In this document: in pieces, positions 7,639 to 15,296 of the stretch | Position numbering within the stretch: position 1 is the first letter of the stretch | Layout: each line of letters opens with the position of its first letter | Assembly (NCBI GenBank): GCA_003223555.1 | Contig: QHVM01000020.1 | Location: 1 to 42,941, forward strand | DNA: 42,941 nucleotides | Reading direction: 5' to 3' | Source of the DNA: Acidobacteriota bacterium | GTDB lineage: Bacteria; Acidobacteriota; Vicinamibacteria; Fen-336 | Notes under the pieces: generated by a model | The model's database searches: none | What the model was told of the DNA's origin: nothing | The model's input: only the letters and a program-made list of their open reading frames with translations | Position numbers and translations under genes: made by a program

Positions 7639-7706
7639 AAGCTAGGTGCCGGCCGGGGTGGAGTCAGTGCGGACCGTCACCCGGGCGCCGTCACCTGTGC
7701 GCGCAG

Positions 7707-7946
7707 TCACTCGACGCGGCGGAGGTGCACTCTTTCCCCGTCGACATGGGACCGGAAGCGGGCCCGGTCGGGGAACAGATCGGGGACGCGGAATGAGGGC
7801 AGCGGCCGTTCCGGGTCGCGGACGAAGTACTCGCCTTCGCGGCGCAAGGCGCCGACGAACAGAAGCTCCCGCCACTTCAGCTCCGGGATGGAGAAGCCCT
7901 CGGCCGTGAAACGAACGTCGGTAAACGGCTGCTCCTCGTCGGCCAC
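7707..7946 (-). CDS. Small hypothetical protein (79 aa)
   Basis: 79 residues, GTG start, with GAGAGGTG 7 nt upstream and only three bases after the stop of the methyltransferase gene, so it is the last gene of the PilZ-CBS-methyltransferase unit. The sequence is charged and rich in aromatic and Arg residues (LKWRELLFVGALRREGEYFV, then PSFRVPDLFPDRARF). It has no signal peptide, membrane segment or cysteine. I do not recognise a family. The ribosome binding site, the coupling and the coding-like composition support a real gene. Confidence 0.65.
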   Translation of the reverse strand: MADEEQPFTDVRFTAEGFSIPELKWRELLFVGALRREGEYFVRDPERPLPSFRVPDLFPDRARFRSHVDGERVHLRRVE

Positions 7947-7949
7947 CGG

Positions 7950-8645
7950 TCAGGCACCTCTCATCTTCATCTTGCGGGCCATGTGCTCCAGGAGCCGCAC
8001 CTCCTTCGGAGTGAGGGCGGCGCGCTGGAAGAGCGTCCGCCACGGCTGGAAGTAGCCGTCGGTGTTCGCCGGCGGGAGCGCCCCGATGGCCCGCAGCCCC
8101 TCGCGGAGCAGGGCGAGCATCGACTCCTTCTCGGCGTGGGTGGACAGCCGCGGGGCCTCGGCCGGCCTCCGCGACGCGCGGAAGACCTCGTAGGCCGCGA
8201 CCATCACCGCGTGCGAGAGGTTGAGCGAGGGCTGGGCGGCATCGGCCGGTATGAGGACGCGCCGCCCGCAGAGCGCCAGCTCGTCGTCGCCGAGCCCGGT
8301 CGTCTCGGGCCCGAAGACCAGGGCGGCGGCGTCCTCGGCGGCCAGCGCCGCCACTTCCGCGCCCATGTCCCGCACGTCGACGACGGGCGCCCCGGCGCGG
8401 CCGCGACCGGACAGCGCGGCGACGTAGGCGGCGCCGGCCACGGCCGAGGCGAGGTCGGGAGCCACGCGCGACTGTTCGAGCACGTCGTGGGCCCCCCACG
8501 CGGTGCGCCAGCATTCGACCGTCCGCCAGTCCCCGGGGGCGACCAGCACCAGCCCATGGAGCCCGGTGTTCCGCACCACCCGCGCCGCCGCTCCCACGTT
8601 GGCGGGAGAGTCGGGGCGGACGAGGACCACCTCGACCCGGGCCAA
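7950..8645 (-). CDS. TrmJ/TrmH-family RNA 2'-O-methyltransferase
   Basis: 231 residues with a SPOUT fold. Motif 1 is VEVVLVRPDSPANVGAAARV, where the SPxNVGAAAR stretch carries the catalytic Arg. The knot region shows LVFGPETTGLGDDEL (motif 2) and LIPADAAQPSLNLSHAV (motif 3, with the SAM-binding NLSHAV). The C-terminal extension with LLREGLRAIG resembles TrmJ, which makes Cm32/Um32 in tRNA; other TrmH-group substrates cannot be excluded. The first codon appears to be TTG at 8645, one base after the CBS gene stop. GTG at 8631 is an alternative but would cut into the first strand. It lies in a tight operon with PilZ and CBS genes. Confidence 0.85.
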   Translation of the reverse strand: MARVEVVLVRPDSPANVGAAARVVRNTGLHGLVLVAPGDWRTVECWRTAWGAHDVLEQSRVAPDLASAVAGAAYVAALSGRGRAGAPVVDVRDMGAEVAALAAEDAAALVFGPETTGLGDDELALCGRRVLIPADAAQPSLNLSHAVMVAAYEVFRASRRPAEAPRLSTHAEKESMLALLREGLRAIGALPPANTDGYFQPWRTLFQRAALTPKEVRLLEHMARKMKMRGA

Positions 8646-8646
8646 C

Positions 8647-9102
8647 CTAGGAGGTACCCTCCCGGACCGGAGGGATGAAGTGGATGTAGGCGTTCAGCCA
8701 GCGGATCTCCTCGTCCTTCTCGGTGAGGTCGATCTGCAGCAGGTCGCGCTGGGAGACCATGCCCACCAGCCGGTCGCCCTGCACCACCGGGAGGTGGCGG
8801 CAGCCGGCCTGCTTCATCATGCGCAGCCCGTCCTCGTGGGAGTCGTCGACGTGGGCGACGACCAGGTCGCGGGTCATCACGTCCCGCACCCTCGTCTGGT
8901 CCAGGTCGCGTCCCGCGGCCACCACCCGGCCCATGATGTCGCGCTCGGAGATGACGCCCGCCAGGCGGTCGCCCTCCAGCACCGCCACCGCGCCCACGCG
9001 GCGATCCGTCATGTAGCGGGAGGCTTCGCGGATGCTGAGGGCCGAGTCGACGTGATACGTCTCCCGGCCGTCGACGAGGGAACCGATCGTCTTGTTCATC
9101 AT
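8647..9102 (-). CDS. CBS-domain pair protein
   Basis: 151 residues made almost wholly of two CBS domains. The first (about 8-65) contains SIREASRYMTDRRVGAVAVL and GVISERDIMGRVV. The second (about 72-130) contains VRDVMTRDLVV, CRHLPVVQGDRLVGMVSQRDLL. CBS pairs bind adenine nucleotides and act as energy sensors. A short tail (EIRWLNAYIHFIPP) follows. The start is placed at 9102, where ATG overlaps the PilZ stop (ATGA); the next codon is also ATG. No catalytic domain is attached, so its partner is unknown. Confidence 0.87.
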   Translation of the reverse strand: MMNKTIGSLVDGRETYHVDSALSIREASRYMTDRRVGAVAVLEGDRLAGVISERDIMGRVVAAGRDLDQTRVRDVMTRDLVVAHVDDSHEDGLRMMKQAGCRHLPVVQGDRLVGMVSQRDLLQIDLTEKDEEIRWLNAYIHFIPPVREGTS

Positions 9103-9572
9103 GGCTCTTCCCCCTCCGCGCCTCCCGAACGCTGGCGGTGGAACCGCCGCGGACCGAGATGGCTGCGGAGATACTCCAGGAGGTGCGCCCGCACGCGCTC
9201 CCGGTCGTGGTCCGACAGCTCGAGGAACTCCAGGCCGACGCCCGCCGGCAGCGACTTCGAGACGAGCGGGGCGCCCGGCGGGTGCCACCATGCCACCCGG
9301 CAGGCGGCTTCGATGGGGATCTCGTTGCCCGGCAGCCCGAAGCGGATCCGCACCCGCTCCCCGGCCGGCAGGGCGTGGGGCCTCTCCACGAACACCCCGG
9401 CCATGCCGAGGTCGATCACGAAGAGGTCTTCGCCCTGGCCGTCGGCGCGGGTGAGGCTGGCCTTGCGGATGAGGGGGATCCGGATCCTGCGCAGGATGGG
9501 GTCGGAGGGGACGTCATCCGCGGAGGCCACCGCCTTCTGCATCTTCCGGGGACCGAAATGCCACGCTAGCAC
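9099..9572 (-). CDS. PilZ-domain protein, candidate c-di-GMP receptor
   Basis: Up to 157 residues. A PilZ-like barrel spans about residues 30-130. RRIRIPLIRKASL could supply the Arg-rich N-terminal c-di-GMP contact, and FVIDLGMAGVFVE corresponds to the [D/N]xSxxG motif with Met-Ala in place of Ser-x. VRIRFGLPG and VGLEFLELS are typical PilZ strands. The Ser of the DxSxxG motif is not conserved, so c-di-GMP affinity is uncertain. The GTG at 9572 gives the longest frame; ATG at 9542 is an equally possible start. It heads the PilZ-CBS-methyltransferase-79aa operon and is divergent from the FHA gene. Confidence 0.75.
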   Translation of the reverse strand: MLAWHFGPRKMQKAVASADDVPSDPILRRIRIPLIRKASLTRADGQGEDLFVIDLGMAGVFVERPHALPAGERVRIRFGLPGNEIPIEAACRVAWWHPPGAPLVSKSLPAGVGLEFLELSDHDRERVRAHLLEYLRSHLGPRRFHRQRSGGAEGEEP

Positions 9573-9620
9573 CGCCCCCGCGGAGATGTCAACGAACGGC
9601 GGTCCGGGTGGCGGGCGTCG

Positions 9621-9650
9621 TTGACACCTCCCGAACCCCTGTGCTTGAAT
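9621..9650 (+). promoter_or_regulatory. Candidate sigma70 promoter for the FHA-TIG gene
   Basis: TTGACA (9621-9626), an 18-bp spacer, then TTGAAT (9645-9650). Initiation near 9657 would exclude the in-frame ATG at 9608 and supports the TTG start at 9701, which has a GAGGG site about 6 nt upstream. Confidence 0.5.
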
Positions 9651-9700
9651 CCCTCGTCTTTGCCCGTCCGATCCGCCTCGTCGCCTCCCGAGGGTGCGCC

Positions 9701-12180
9701 TTGACCGACTCCTCCTTCAAGGACGCGACGCAGCCCACGCTGATCGTCACCGGGCCGCCCCGCGACGGTGCCCTCCTCCCGCTGGAGGCGCCCGGGGCGG
9801 AGAAGGTCCTGGGCGCCAGCCCCGACGCCCACCTCCGTCTCGAGGCGGACAACGTCGACGCGATCCATGGGACGCCGCCCGCGGCCTGATCCTCACCGAC
9901 GTCGGCAGCGCGGCCGGCACCTACGTGAACGGGGAGCGGGTCGGAGCCGGCCATGCCCTCCAGGACGGAGACCGGGTGAGCCTGGGCCCCCCGGGCTCGC
10001 GGGCGAGCGTGAAGCTGCTGGTGCGCCTGCCCCGCGACCTGGGCGCGATGGCGCCCCTGCCCTTCGCCACCGGCGACCAGCCCGTCTTCGCCGTGGAGGA
10101 CGTGGCGGCGGTGACCCCCTACGTGCCTCCCCCGCCCGCGCCAGCGCCGGCGGGGCTCGAGCCGGCACCGGTCCCGCCGCCGGTGGAAGAGGCGCCCGCC
10201 GCCGCGAGCCCGTCCGCCGCCGCGAAGCCGGAGCCCGCCCCGGAGCCCCCCGCCGCCAAGCCGCTTCCACTGGTCCCTCCTCCCGGCGAGCGGAGACGGC
10301 CCGCGGCCGCGGAATACGCGAGCGACGTGCCGTCGATCGTGACCGACCGCGTGCGGGAGCCGGGGCCGCTGGCTCGGCAACCGCCGGTCCGCGTCCAGGC
10401 GCGCGTCGCGGGGCCACGGCTGCTGATCGTCGGCCTCGTCACGCTGGCCGTCACCGGCCTCGCCTACTTCACTTATGGCCGGCTCCGCCAGCCGCCCCCG
10501 GTCGTCAACAGCGTCCTTCCACCCAAGGTCGAGGCCGGCCAGACGGTGGCCATCGCCGGGACGGGCTTCGGCAAGAGCGCCGAGGCCAACACGGTGCGGT
10601 TCGGCGACGCGAGGGGCGAGGTCACATCGGCTTCGGACTCCCAGCTCTCGGTGACCGTACCCGCCGCGCTGGAGGCCGCCCGGGACGGCGTGGAGATCCC
10701 GGTCAGCGTGGAGACCCGCTCCGGCCGGTCGAACGCGATCTTCCTCCGGGTCCGCCGCGTGCCGCATCCCAGCCGGCTGGAGCCCGAGGTCGCGCTGCCG
10801 GGCGAGGAGGTGGTGCTGGCCGGGGAGAACCTCGACGGCACGTCCGTGAGCGTGCAGGTGGGCGGCGAGCCGGCGGAGGTCCGCTCGGTCCAGCCCGGGG
10901 CCGTCCGGCTGGTCGTCCCGTCGATCCCGGTCACCGAGGGCCGCGCGGTGCCGGTGACGCTGCGGGTCGGCACCGAGGCCGGCCGGCCGCTGACCTTGCT
11001 GCTCGGCCGCTTGCCGCTGGTCACCGAAGTGGCGCCGGGGGCCGGGGAGCCTGGGGAGACGGTCGTCGTGCGCGGGCGCGGCTTCGATCCCGAGGCCGCC
11101 GGCAACCGGGTGACCTTCGGCGACGAGCCGGCTCTCCTCTTGTCGGCCTCGCCCACCGAGCTCAAGACGGTGGCGCCAGCCGCGGCGGCCACCGGGAGCC
11201 AGACGCCCGTGCCCGTCGTGGTGAAGGCCCGCGGCGGGACGTCCTCGGGCGCCGTCTCGTTCACGCTCGTCCGGCCCTCGACCTCGGTCTTCATCCCGCG
11301 CTTCTTCGCGGCGCCCGTCGCGTTGGACTCCGACCAGGTGTTCGTGTCCACCCTGCTCGGCCCGGTCCTGCTCCTGTCCGAGCGGGAAGCGTCCTCCTCG
11401 GTGGCCGCGCGCGCGGTGCGCGTGGCGAGCGCCCTCAACGCCGCGTTCGACGCCGCCGCCTCCCGGCCGGTCGCTTTCGAGGCACGGGACTCTCCCGCGC
11501 CGGCGGTGGCGGTGGCGGGAGGCGCGGTGGTGATGACCGCGACCGCAACCGACGCCGCCGGCTACGGGCGCGGCCCCGACCCCGCGATGAAGGGCCAACG
11601 CACCACGCCGCGCGCGCTGGGCGACTTCTGGGCCGCGCTCCTGCAGGACCAGCTCCTGCTCTTCGTGCAGCACCAGCGGCCGAGCCGGGTCCTGGAGATG
11701 TCCCCCCGCGGCAAGGCCCTGGTCGATCTCTACGCCGAAGCAGAGCGGCGCGTGGGGGCGGCCGGCGGCGTGCCGGTCGCACTCGTCAGCCCCCTCTCGC
11801 CGGTCCAGGCGCGCGCCTTCCGCGAGATGGCGATGGTCCTGCCCGCGGGGCCTTCGTCGGCCGCGGCGGCGGTCACCGGCCGGTGGGAAGGTATGATGGA
11901 GGAGACGGGTAGCGGCGAGCGGCCGATCAAGCTCCGGCTGCGGCTCGAGGGCGCGCGGCTGGCCGGCTCCCTCGCCACCCAGGCCGGAGAGCTGGCCATG
12001 GAGGTGCCCTTGGAGTCGCCCTCCTACGACAAGGGCGTGGTGAGCTTCGTCGTCACCAGCGGCGGCGCGCCGCGCCTCTTCCGGGGCACGCTCCAGGGCT
12101 CCACGATCAGCGGGACCATCCAGCGCGCGGGAGGAGACAAGCAGGCCCTGGGGCGCTTCTCGCTGCGCTACGCGGAGTGA
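9701..12180 (+). CDS. FHA domain - membrane segment - triple IPT/TIG repeat protein, frameshifted in this sequence
   Basis: The two halves lie in different frames. Residues from 9701 read as the first half of an FHA domain (LIVTGPPRDGALLPLE, LRLEADNVDAIHG) and stop at 9887-9889. The second half resumes one frame over (LILTDVGSAAGTYVNGERV) and runs to 12180. One extra G in the GGG at 9869-9871 would join them as HGDAARGLILTDVGS, giving about 826 residues. After the FHA domain come a Pro/Ala-rich linker, one membrane span (LLIVGLVTLAVTGLAYF), and three IPT/TIG immunoglobulin-like repeats, each opening with a GxTVxxxGxGF-type strand. A C-terminal region of unknown fold ends the protein. The FHA part would bind phosphothreonine in the cytoplasm while the TIG repeats face outward. 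The TGA overlaps the next ATG by one base. It could be a sequencing error or a true pseudogene. Confidence 0.8.
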
Positions 12181-13388
12181 TGGCGCGGCGGGTTCCCATC
12201 CCCTTCCGCAGCCGTGCCCTGCGGGGGCGCGTGCGCTCGGGACTGGAGGAGGTCCTGGCCCGTCCCGGGCGACTGCGCGGCCTCCGGGTGGGCCTCATCG
12301 CCAACCCGACCGCGGTGACCCCGGACCTGGTCCACGCCTCGCTCGTGCTCAAGGACGCGCGCGCCGTGAAGCTCGTGGCCCTCTTCGGACCCGAGCACGG
12401 GATCTGGGCCGACGCCCAGGACCTGGTCGAGGTCGGGGACAGCCGCGATCCCGCGACCGGCCTGCCGGTGTTCAGCCTCTACGGCAAGACCCGCATCCCG
12501 ACCGCCGAGATGCTGGACGGGGTGGACGCGCTGCTCTTCGACGTCCAGGACGTGGGCTCTCGATACTATACTTTCATCTATACTATGCTCTACGCCCTCG
12601 AGGCGTGCGCGCGCCACCGCCGGCTGCTGGTCGTGCTCGACCGGCCCAACCCGCTGGGGGGCTCGGTCCTGGAGGGCAACGTCCTCGAGCCGGAGTACCT
12701 GTCCTTCGTGGGGCTGCATCCGCTGCCGCCCCGGCACGCGATGACCGTCGGGGAGCTGGCGCCGCTCTTCCGGCACGAGCGAGGCCTCGACGCGGACCTG
12801 CGGGTCGTCCGGATGCGGGGCTGGCGGAGGGAGATGGCCTTCGAGGAGACCGGGCTGCCGTGGGTCATGCCCTCCCCCAACATGCCCACCGTGGATACCG
12901 CCTGGGTCTACCCCGGCGGCTGCCTGGTCGAGGGGACGAACCTCTCCGAGGGCCGGGGGACGACACGCCCGTTCGAGCTGGTCGGCGCGCCCTGGCTCGA
13001 TCCGTGGCGGCTCGCCCGCGACCTCGATTCCGAGCGCCTGCGGGGCGTGCGGTTCCGCCCCACCTACTTCACGCCCACGTTCCAGAAGCACGCCGGGCGG
13101 CCGTGCGGCGGCGTGCAGGTGCACGTCACGGACCGCCGTCGATTCGCCCCCTACCTCACGTACCTGCTGTTGATCTTCCACGCCCGACGGCAGGACCCCG
13201 CCCGCTTCGCGTGGCGTGATCCTCCGTACGAGTACGAGCACGTGAAGCGTCCGATCGACATCCTGTACGGGAGCGAGGCGTTCCGGCGCTCGGCGGAGCA
13301 GGGCCTCTCCCCCCGCCGCCTCGCGGCCGGCTGGAAGCCGGGCTTGGACCGTTTCCGCCGCCGCCGCGCGCCTCACCTGCTTTACTAA
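12180..13388 (+). CDS. namZ: DUF1343 protein, NamZ-type exo-beta-N-acetylmuramidase
   Basis: 402 residues across the whole DUF1343 family. Conserved motifs are GLIANPTAV, LFGPEHGIWADAQDL, LLFDVQDVGSRYYTFIYTM, VVLDRPNPLGG, LPWVMPSPNMPTVDTAWVYPG, EGTNLSEGRGTTRPFELVGAPW and CGGVQVHVTDR. Characterised members release terminal MurNAc from peptidoglycan fragments during cell-wall recycling. No signal peptide is seen at the N-terminus, which suggests cytoplasmic action or an unusual export route. The ATG at 12180 overlaps the stop of the FHA-TIG gene (TGATG), so the two are translationally coupled. A CTCTGCGG-type repeat hairpin follows. Confidence 0.88.
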   Translation: MARRVPIPFRSRALRGRVRSGLEEVLARPGRLRGLRVGLIANPTAVTPDLVHASLVLKDARAVKLVALFGPEHGIWADAQDLVEVGDSRDPATGLPVFSLYGKTRIPTAEMLDGVDALLFDVQDVGSRYYTFIYTMLYALEACARHRRLLVVLDRPNPLGGSVLEGNVLEPEYLSFVGLHPLPPRHAMTVGELAPLFRHERGLDADLRVVRMRGWRREMAFEETGLPWVMPSPNMPTVDTAWVYPGGCLVEGTNLSEGRGTTRPFELVGAPWLDPWRLARDLDSERLRGVRFRPTYFTPTFQKHAGRPCGGVQVHVTDRRRFAPYLTYLLLIFHARRQDPARFAWRDPPYEYEHVKRPIDILYGSEAFRRSAEQGLSPRRLAAGWKPGLDRFRRRRAPHLLY

Positions 13389-13406
13389 TCGAGAATGGTC
13401 CTTTAG

Positions 13407-13470
13407 CGCAGAGAGCGCAGAGACACAGATCGGGTCTCTACGGCCTCGGCGATCCTCTGCGGCTTCTGCG
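13407..13470. repeat. Intergenic CGCAGAG / CTCTGCG inverted-repeat element
   Basis: CGCAGA-GAG-CGCAGAG (13407-13422) is mirrored by CTCTGCG-GCT-TCTGCG (13455-13470), with an inner AGAGAC/GTCTCT pair (13419-13424 and 13434-13439). It lies between the convergent namZ and EamA genes, where it could act as a two-way terminator. A related half element (CTCTGCGG....TGCGG) is found at 39758-39774. Repeats of this look are common between genes in several phyla; the family was not identified. Confidence 0.6.
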
Positions 13471-13490
13471 GGAACATGCCGCGGCGCAGA

Positions 13491-14441
13491 TCAGGTCGTG
13501 GAGGCTTCCGAGGCGACGGGCGCGGGTGCTTCGCGGCGCGGCCGCGCGACGGGCCGGCGGGCCGTGGTCAGCACCACCGCGCCCAGGATGAGAAGCGCCC
13601 CCACGACGAGACCGGCCGAGACCGGCTCGCCGAGGAACAGGCTCCCGAGCAGCACCGCCACGACGGGGTTGACGTAGGCATAGGTGCCCACGGTGCTGGC
13701 CGGCAGCTCGTTCAAGCAGAAGGCGAAGGCCGTGAATCCGACGAGCGACCCGAAGACCGCCAGGTACAGCAGGGCCAGCCACGCCTGCGGCGAGGCGCTG
13801 GCGAACCGGCCCAGGTCCTCGCCCATGAGGCGGGACTCGACCAGCAGGACGGCCGCGCCGGCGACCATCTCCACCGCGGCGGCGCTGAAGAGCGGCAGCC
13901 GGCGCGGCACCGATTGCGAGTAGAGCGCGCCGATGCTCCACGCGATGCTCGCGAAGAGCAGGGCCCCGACGGTGGGCCAGTGGCCCCCTTCCATGGCCCC
14001 GCCGGGACGGGCCACCATCGCCACGCCGGCCAGCCCCACCAGCACGCCCAGCCACACCCGCAGCGTCCACGGCTGGCCGTGCGGGCGCAGGCCGTCGAAG
14101 AACGTCAGCCACGTCGGCATGGTGGCGACGATCAGGGCCGCGATCCCGCTGGCGATGCGCTGCTCAGACCACATCACCAGCGCGTTGCCGAAGGCCAGGA
14201 GCAGGACGCCCGCGAGCGCGTAGTCGGCGAACTGGCGGCGGGTGGGCCGTCCATGCCTCCGGTCGGCGATCACGGCCACCCCGGCCATGACCAGGCCGGC
14301 GGTCCCGAACCGCACCGCGGCCGCGGCGAAGGGAGGCAGCTCCCGCACCGCGACCCGGATCGCCAGGTAGGTCGAGCCCCACACCACATAGACGACCAGC
14401 AGCGCGAGCCAGGGAAGCCATCGGCGATGACGCGGTGACAT
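13491..14441 (-). CDS. EamA/DMT-family metabolite exporter
   Basis: 316 residues with about ten membrane segments forming two EamA repeats. The first starts LALLVVYVVWGSTYLAIRVA, and the second includes LLFASIAWSIGALYSQ. FCLNELPASTVGTYAYVNPVVAVLLG is the conserved signature near the end of the second repeat. The tail is Pro/Arg-rich and cytoplasmic. The ATG at 14441 was chosen because it has CCGAGGA just upstream and begins the first helix region. It follows an Lrp-type regulator by 22 bp; Lrp-DMT pairs usually export amino acids or related metabolites under control of the exported ligand. The substrate is not shown by the sequence. Confidence 0.9.
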   Translation of the reverse strand: MSPRHRRWLPWLALLVVYVVWGSTYLAIRVAVRELPPFAAAAVRFGTAGLVMAGVAVIADRRHGRPTRRQFADYALAGVLLLAFGNALVMWSEQRIASGIAALIVATMPTWLTFFDGLRPHGQPWTLRVWLGVLVGLAGVAMVARPGGAMEGGHWPTVGALLFASIAWSIGALYSQSVPRRLPLFSAAAVEMVAGAAVLLVESRLMGEDLGRFASASPQAWLALLYLAVFGSLVGFTAFAFCLNELPASTVGTYAYVNPVVAVLLGSLFLGEPVSAGLVVGALLILGAVVLTTARRPVARPRREAPAPVASEASTT

Positions 14442-14463
14442 CGGGGTTCCTCGGATCAGGCGC

Positions 14464-14976
14464 TCAGCCGGCGACGAGCGGGGGCTCCATCGGCCCGAGG
14501 GCGCCCTTTTCCAGAACGGTCTCCAGCACGAAAGCGGTGCGGGAGGACTGCAACGCGCGGGTGGCTTGCAGCTCGCCCAGGAGCTCGTTGACGTCTTCGA
14601 TCCGGCGGCACAGCACCTGGGCAACGAAGCAGTCCTCGCCGCTCACCCGGTACACCGAGCGCACGAGCGGGTTGGCGGTGAGGCGCCGCAGGACATCCTT
14701 CTCCCGGGCGAGGGGGGCGGCGCCGTCGAGCGTGATGCGGACCTGCGCCCGGACCTCCAGGCCCAGGGCCAGCGGATCGACGTCGGCCCGATACCCGCGG
14801 ATGACCCCCCGCCGCTCGAGGTCGCGGATCCTTTCCGTGACCGCCTGACGGGAGAGCCCGAGGTCCTTGGCCAGGGCGGCGGCCGAGCGGCGGCCGTTGT
14901 GCGACAGGGCCAGGAGGAGGCCCCGATCGACTTCGTCCAGGGCGGCCCGGGTGCGGGCTCGCTTTCTCCTCGCCAT
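14464..14976 (-). CDS. Lrp/AsnC-family transcriptional regulator
   Basis: 170 residues. An N-terminal winged HTH (about 12-72) reads LDEVDRGLLLALSHNGRRSA, then LAKDLGLSRQAVTERIRDLERRGVI. An AsnC/RAM ligand-binding domain (about 85-160) has the family pattern VRSVYRVSGEDCFVAQVLC. The N-terminus is Arg-rich. It is the likely controller of the adjacent EamA exporter. A TTGACA-17-GACAAT promoter overlapping an 18-bp palindrome lies directly upstream, with only 10 nt between the -10 box and the ATG and no Shine-Dalgarno. Autoregulation at that palindrome is a reasonable inference. Confidence 0.9.
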   Translation of the reverse strand: MARRKRARTRAALDEVDRGLLLALSHNGRRSAAALAKDLGLSRQAVTERIRDLERRGVIRGYRADVDPLALGLEVRAQVRITLDGAAPLAREKDVLRRLTANPLVRSVYRVSGEDCFVAQVLCRRIEDVNELLGELQATRALQSSRTAFVLETVLEKGALGPMEPPLVAG

Positions 14977-14986
14977 GACGCAAGAG

Positions 14987-15015
14987 ATTGTCGCCCATTG
15001 TCATACGTATGTCAA
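14987..15015 (-). promoter_or_regulatory. Promoter and overlapping palindromic operator of the lrp-like gene
   Basis: On the minus strand TTGACA (15015-15010), 17 bp, GACAAT (14992-14987). The -35 overlaps the palindrome at 14998-15015, which has a perfect CATACGTATG core. The transcript would begin within about 3-4 nt of the ATG at 14976. Confidence 0.5.
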
Positions 15016-15188
15016 TCGATATCAGTTCGATCATTGACATTTGAAGAAGCGTCGGCCGTTTCCGCCGTCGGCGGGGTTGCTGGCTCCTCGGCGGCCGGCC
15101 CCACGTGATCGACGGGCCACGCCCACAGCCGGGGCCCGCGTCCCTGCGCCCGTCCCTCCGACCACCAGCGGATGAACTCCTCGTACAC
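15012..15188 (-). CDS. Probable small protein (58 aa) upstream of the lrp-like gene
   Basis: A GTG-started frame preceded by GGGGGAGGT with 5 nt spacing, one of the best ribosome-binding sites in the window. The product starts VYEEFIRWWSEGRAQGRGPR, then LWAWPVDHVGPAAEE and a Thr/Ala/Asp-rich tail ending in DRTDID. It has no cysteine, signal or membrane span. It ends 35 bp before the regulator gene, and its stop lies inside the regulator's palindrome. I do not recognise a family. It may be a short leader or small regulatory protein; the alternative is a chance frame. Confidence 0.45.
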   Translation of the reverse strand: MYEEFIRWWSEGRAQGRGPRLWAWPVDHVGPAAEEPATPPTAETADASSNVNDRTDID

Positions 15189-15261
15189 GAGAGACCTCCC
15201 CCAACCCCCCTTGATCGTTACGACGGTTAGACGCTACCACGTCCATGGATAACCTGTCAAC

Positions 15262-15290
15262 TTGATTTTGGGAGTTAGTGAGTCCATAGT
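15262..15290 (+). promoter_or_regulatory. Candidate leaderless promoter of the CGNR gene
   Basis: TTGATT (15262-15267), 17-bp spacer, CATAGT (15285-15290), then only six bases before the ATG at 15297. Transcription would start at or next to the A of the start codon. No Shine-Dalgarno is present. Confidence 0.5.
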
Positions 15291-15296
15291 AGGGCC

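Noticed and set aside
3216-7796. A 1526-codon open frame on the plus strand
   Set aside because: It is antisense to rfbD, the dehydratase, pcnB and the GGDEF-EAL gene, all with clear families; its product is low-complexity and Arg/Gly/Ala-rich, as expected for GC-rich shadow frames.
9608-9700. ATG at 9608 as start of the FHA gene
   Set aside because: It lies upstream of the TTGACA-18-TTGAAT promoter and adds unconserved residues; TTG at 9701 has a ribosome binding site and starts just before the FHA fold.
9855-9895. Programmed -1 frameshift in the FHA gene
   Set aside because: No heptameric slippery sequence of the X XXY YYZ type is present at the junction; a lost G in GGG is simpler.
15031-15246. 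A 71-codon minus-strand frame
   Set aside because: Competes with the 58-codon frame that has the strong GGGGGAGGT site; its product is Gly/Arg/Val-rich shadow.
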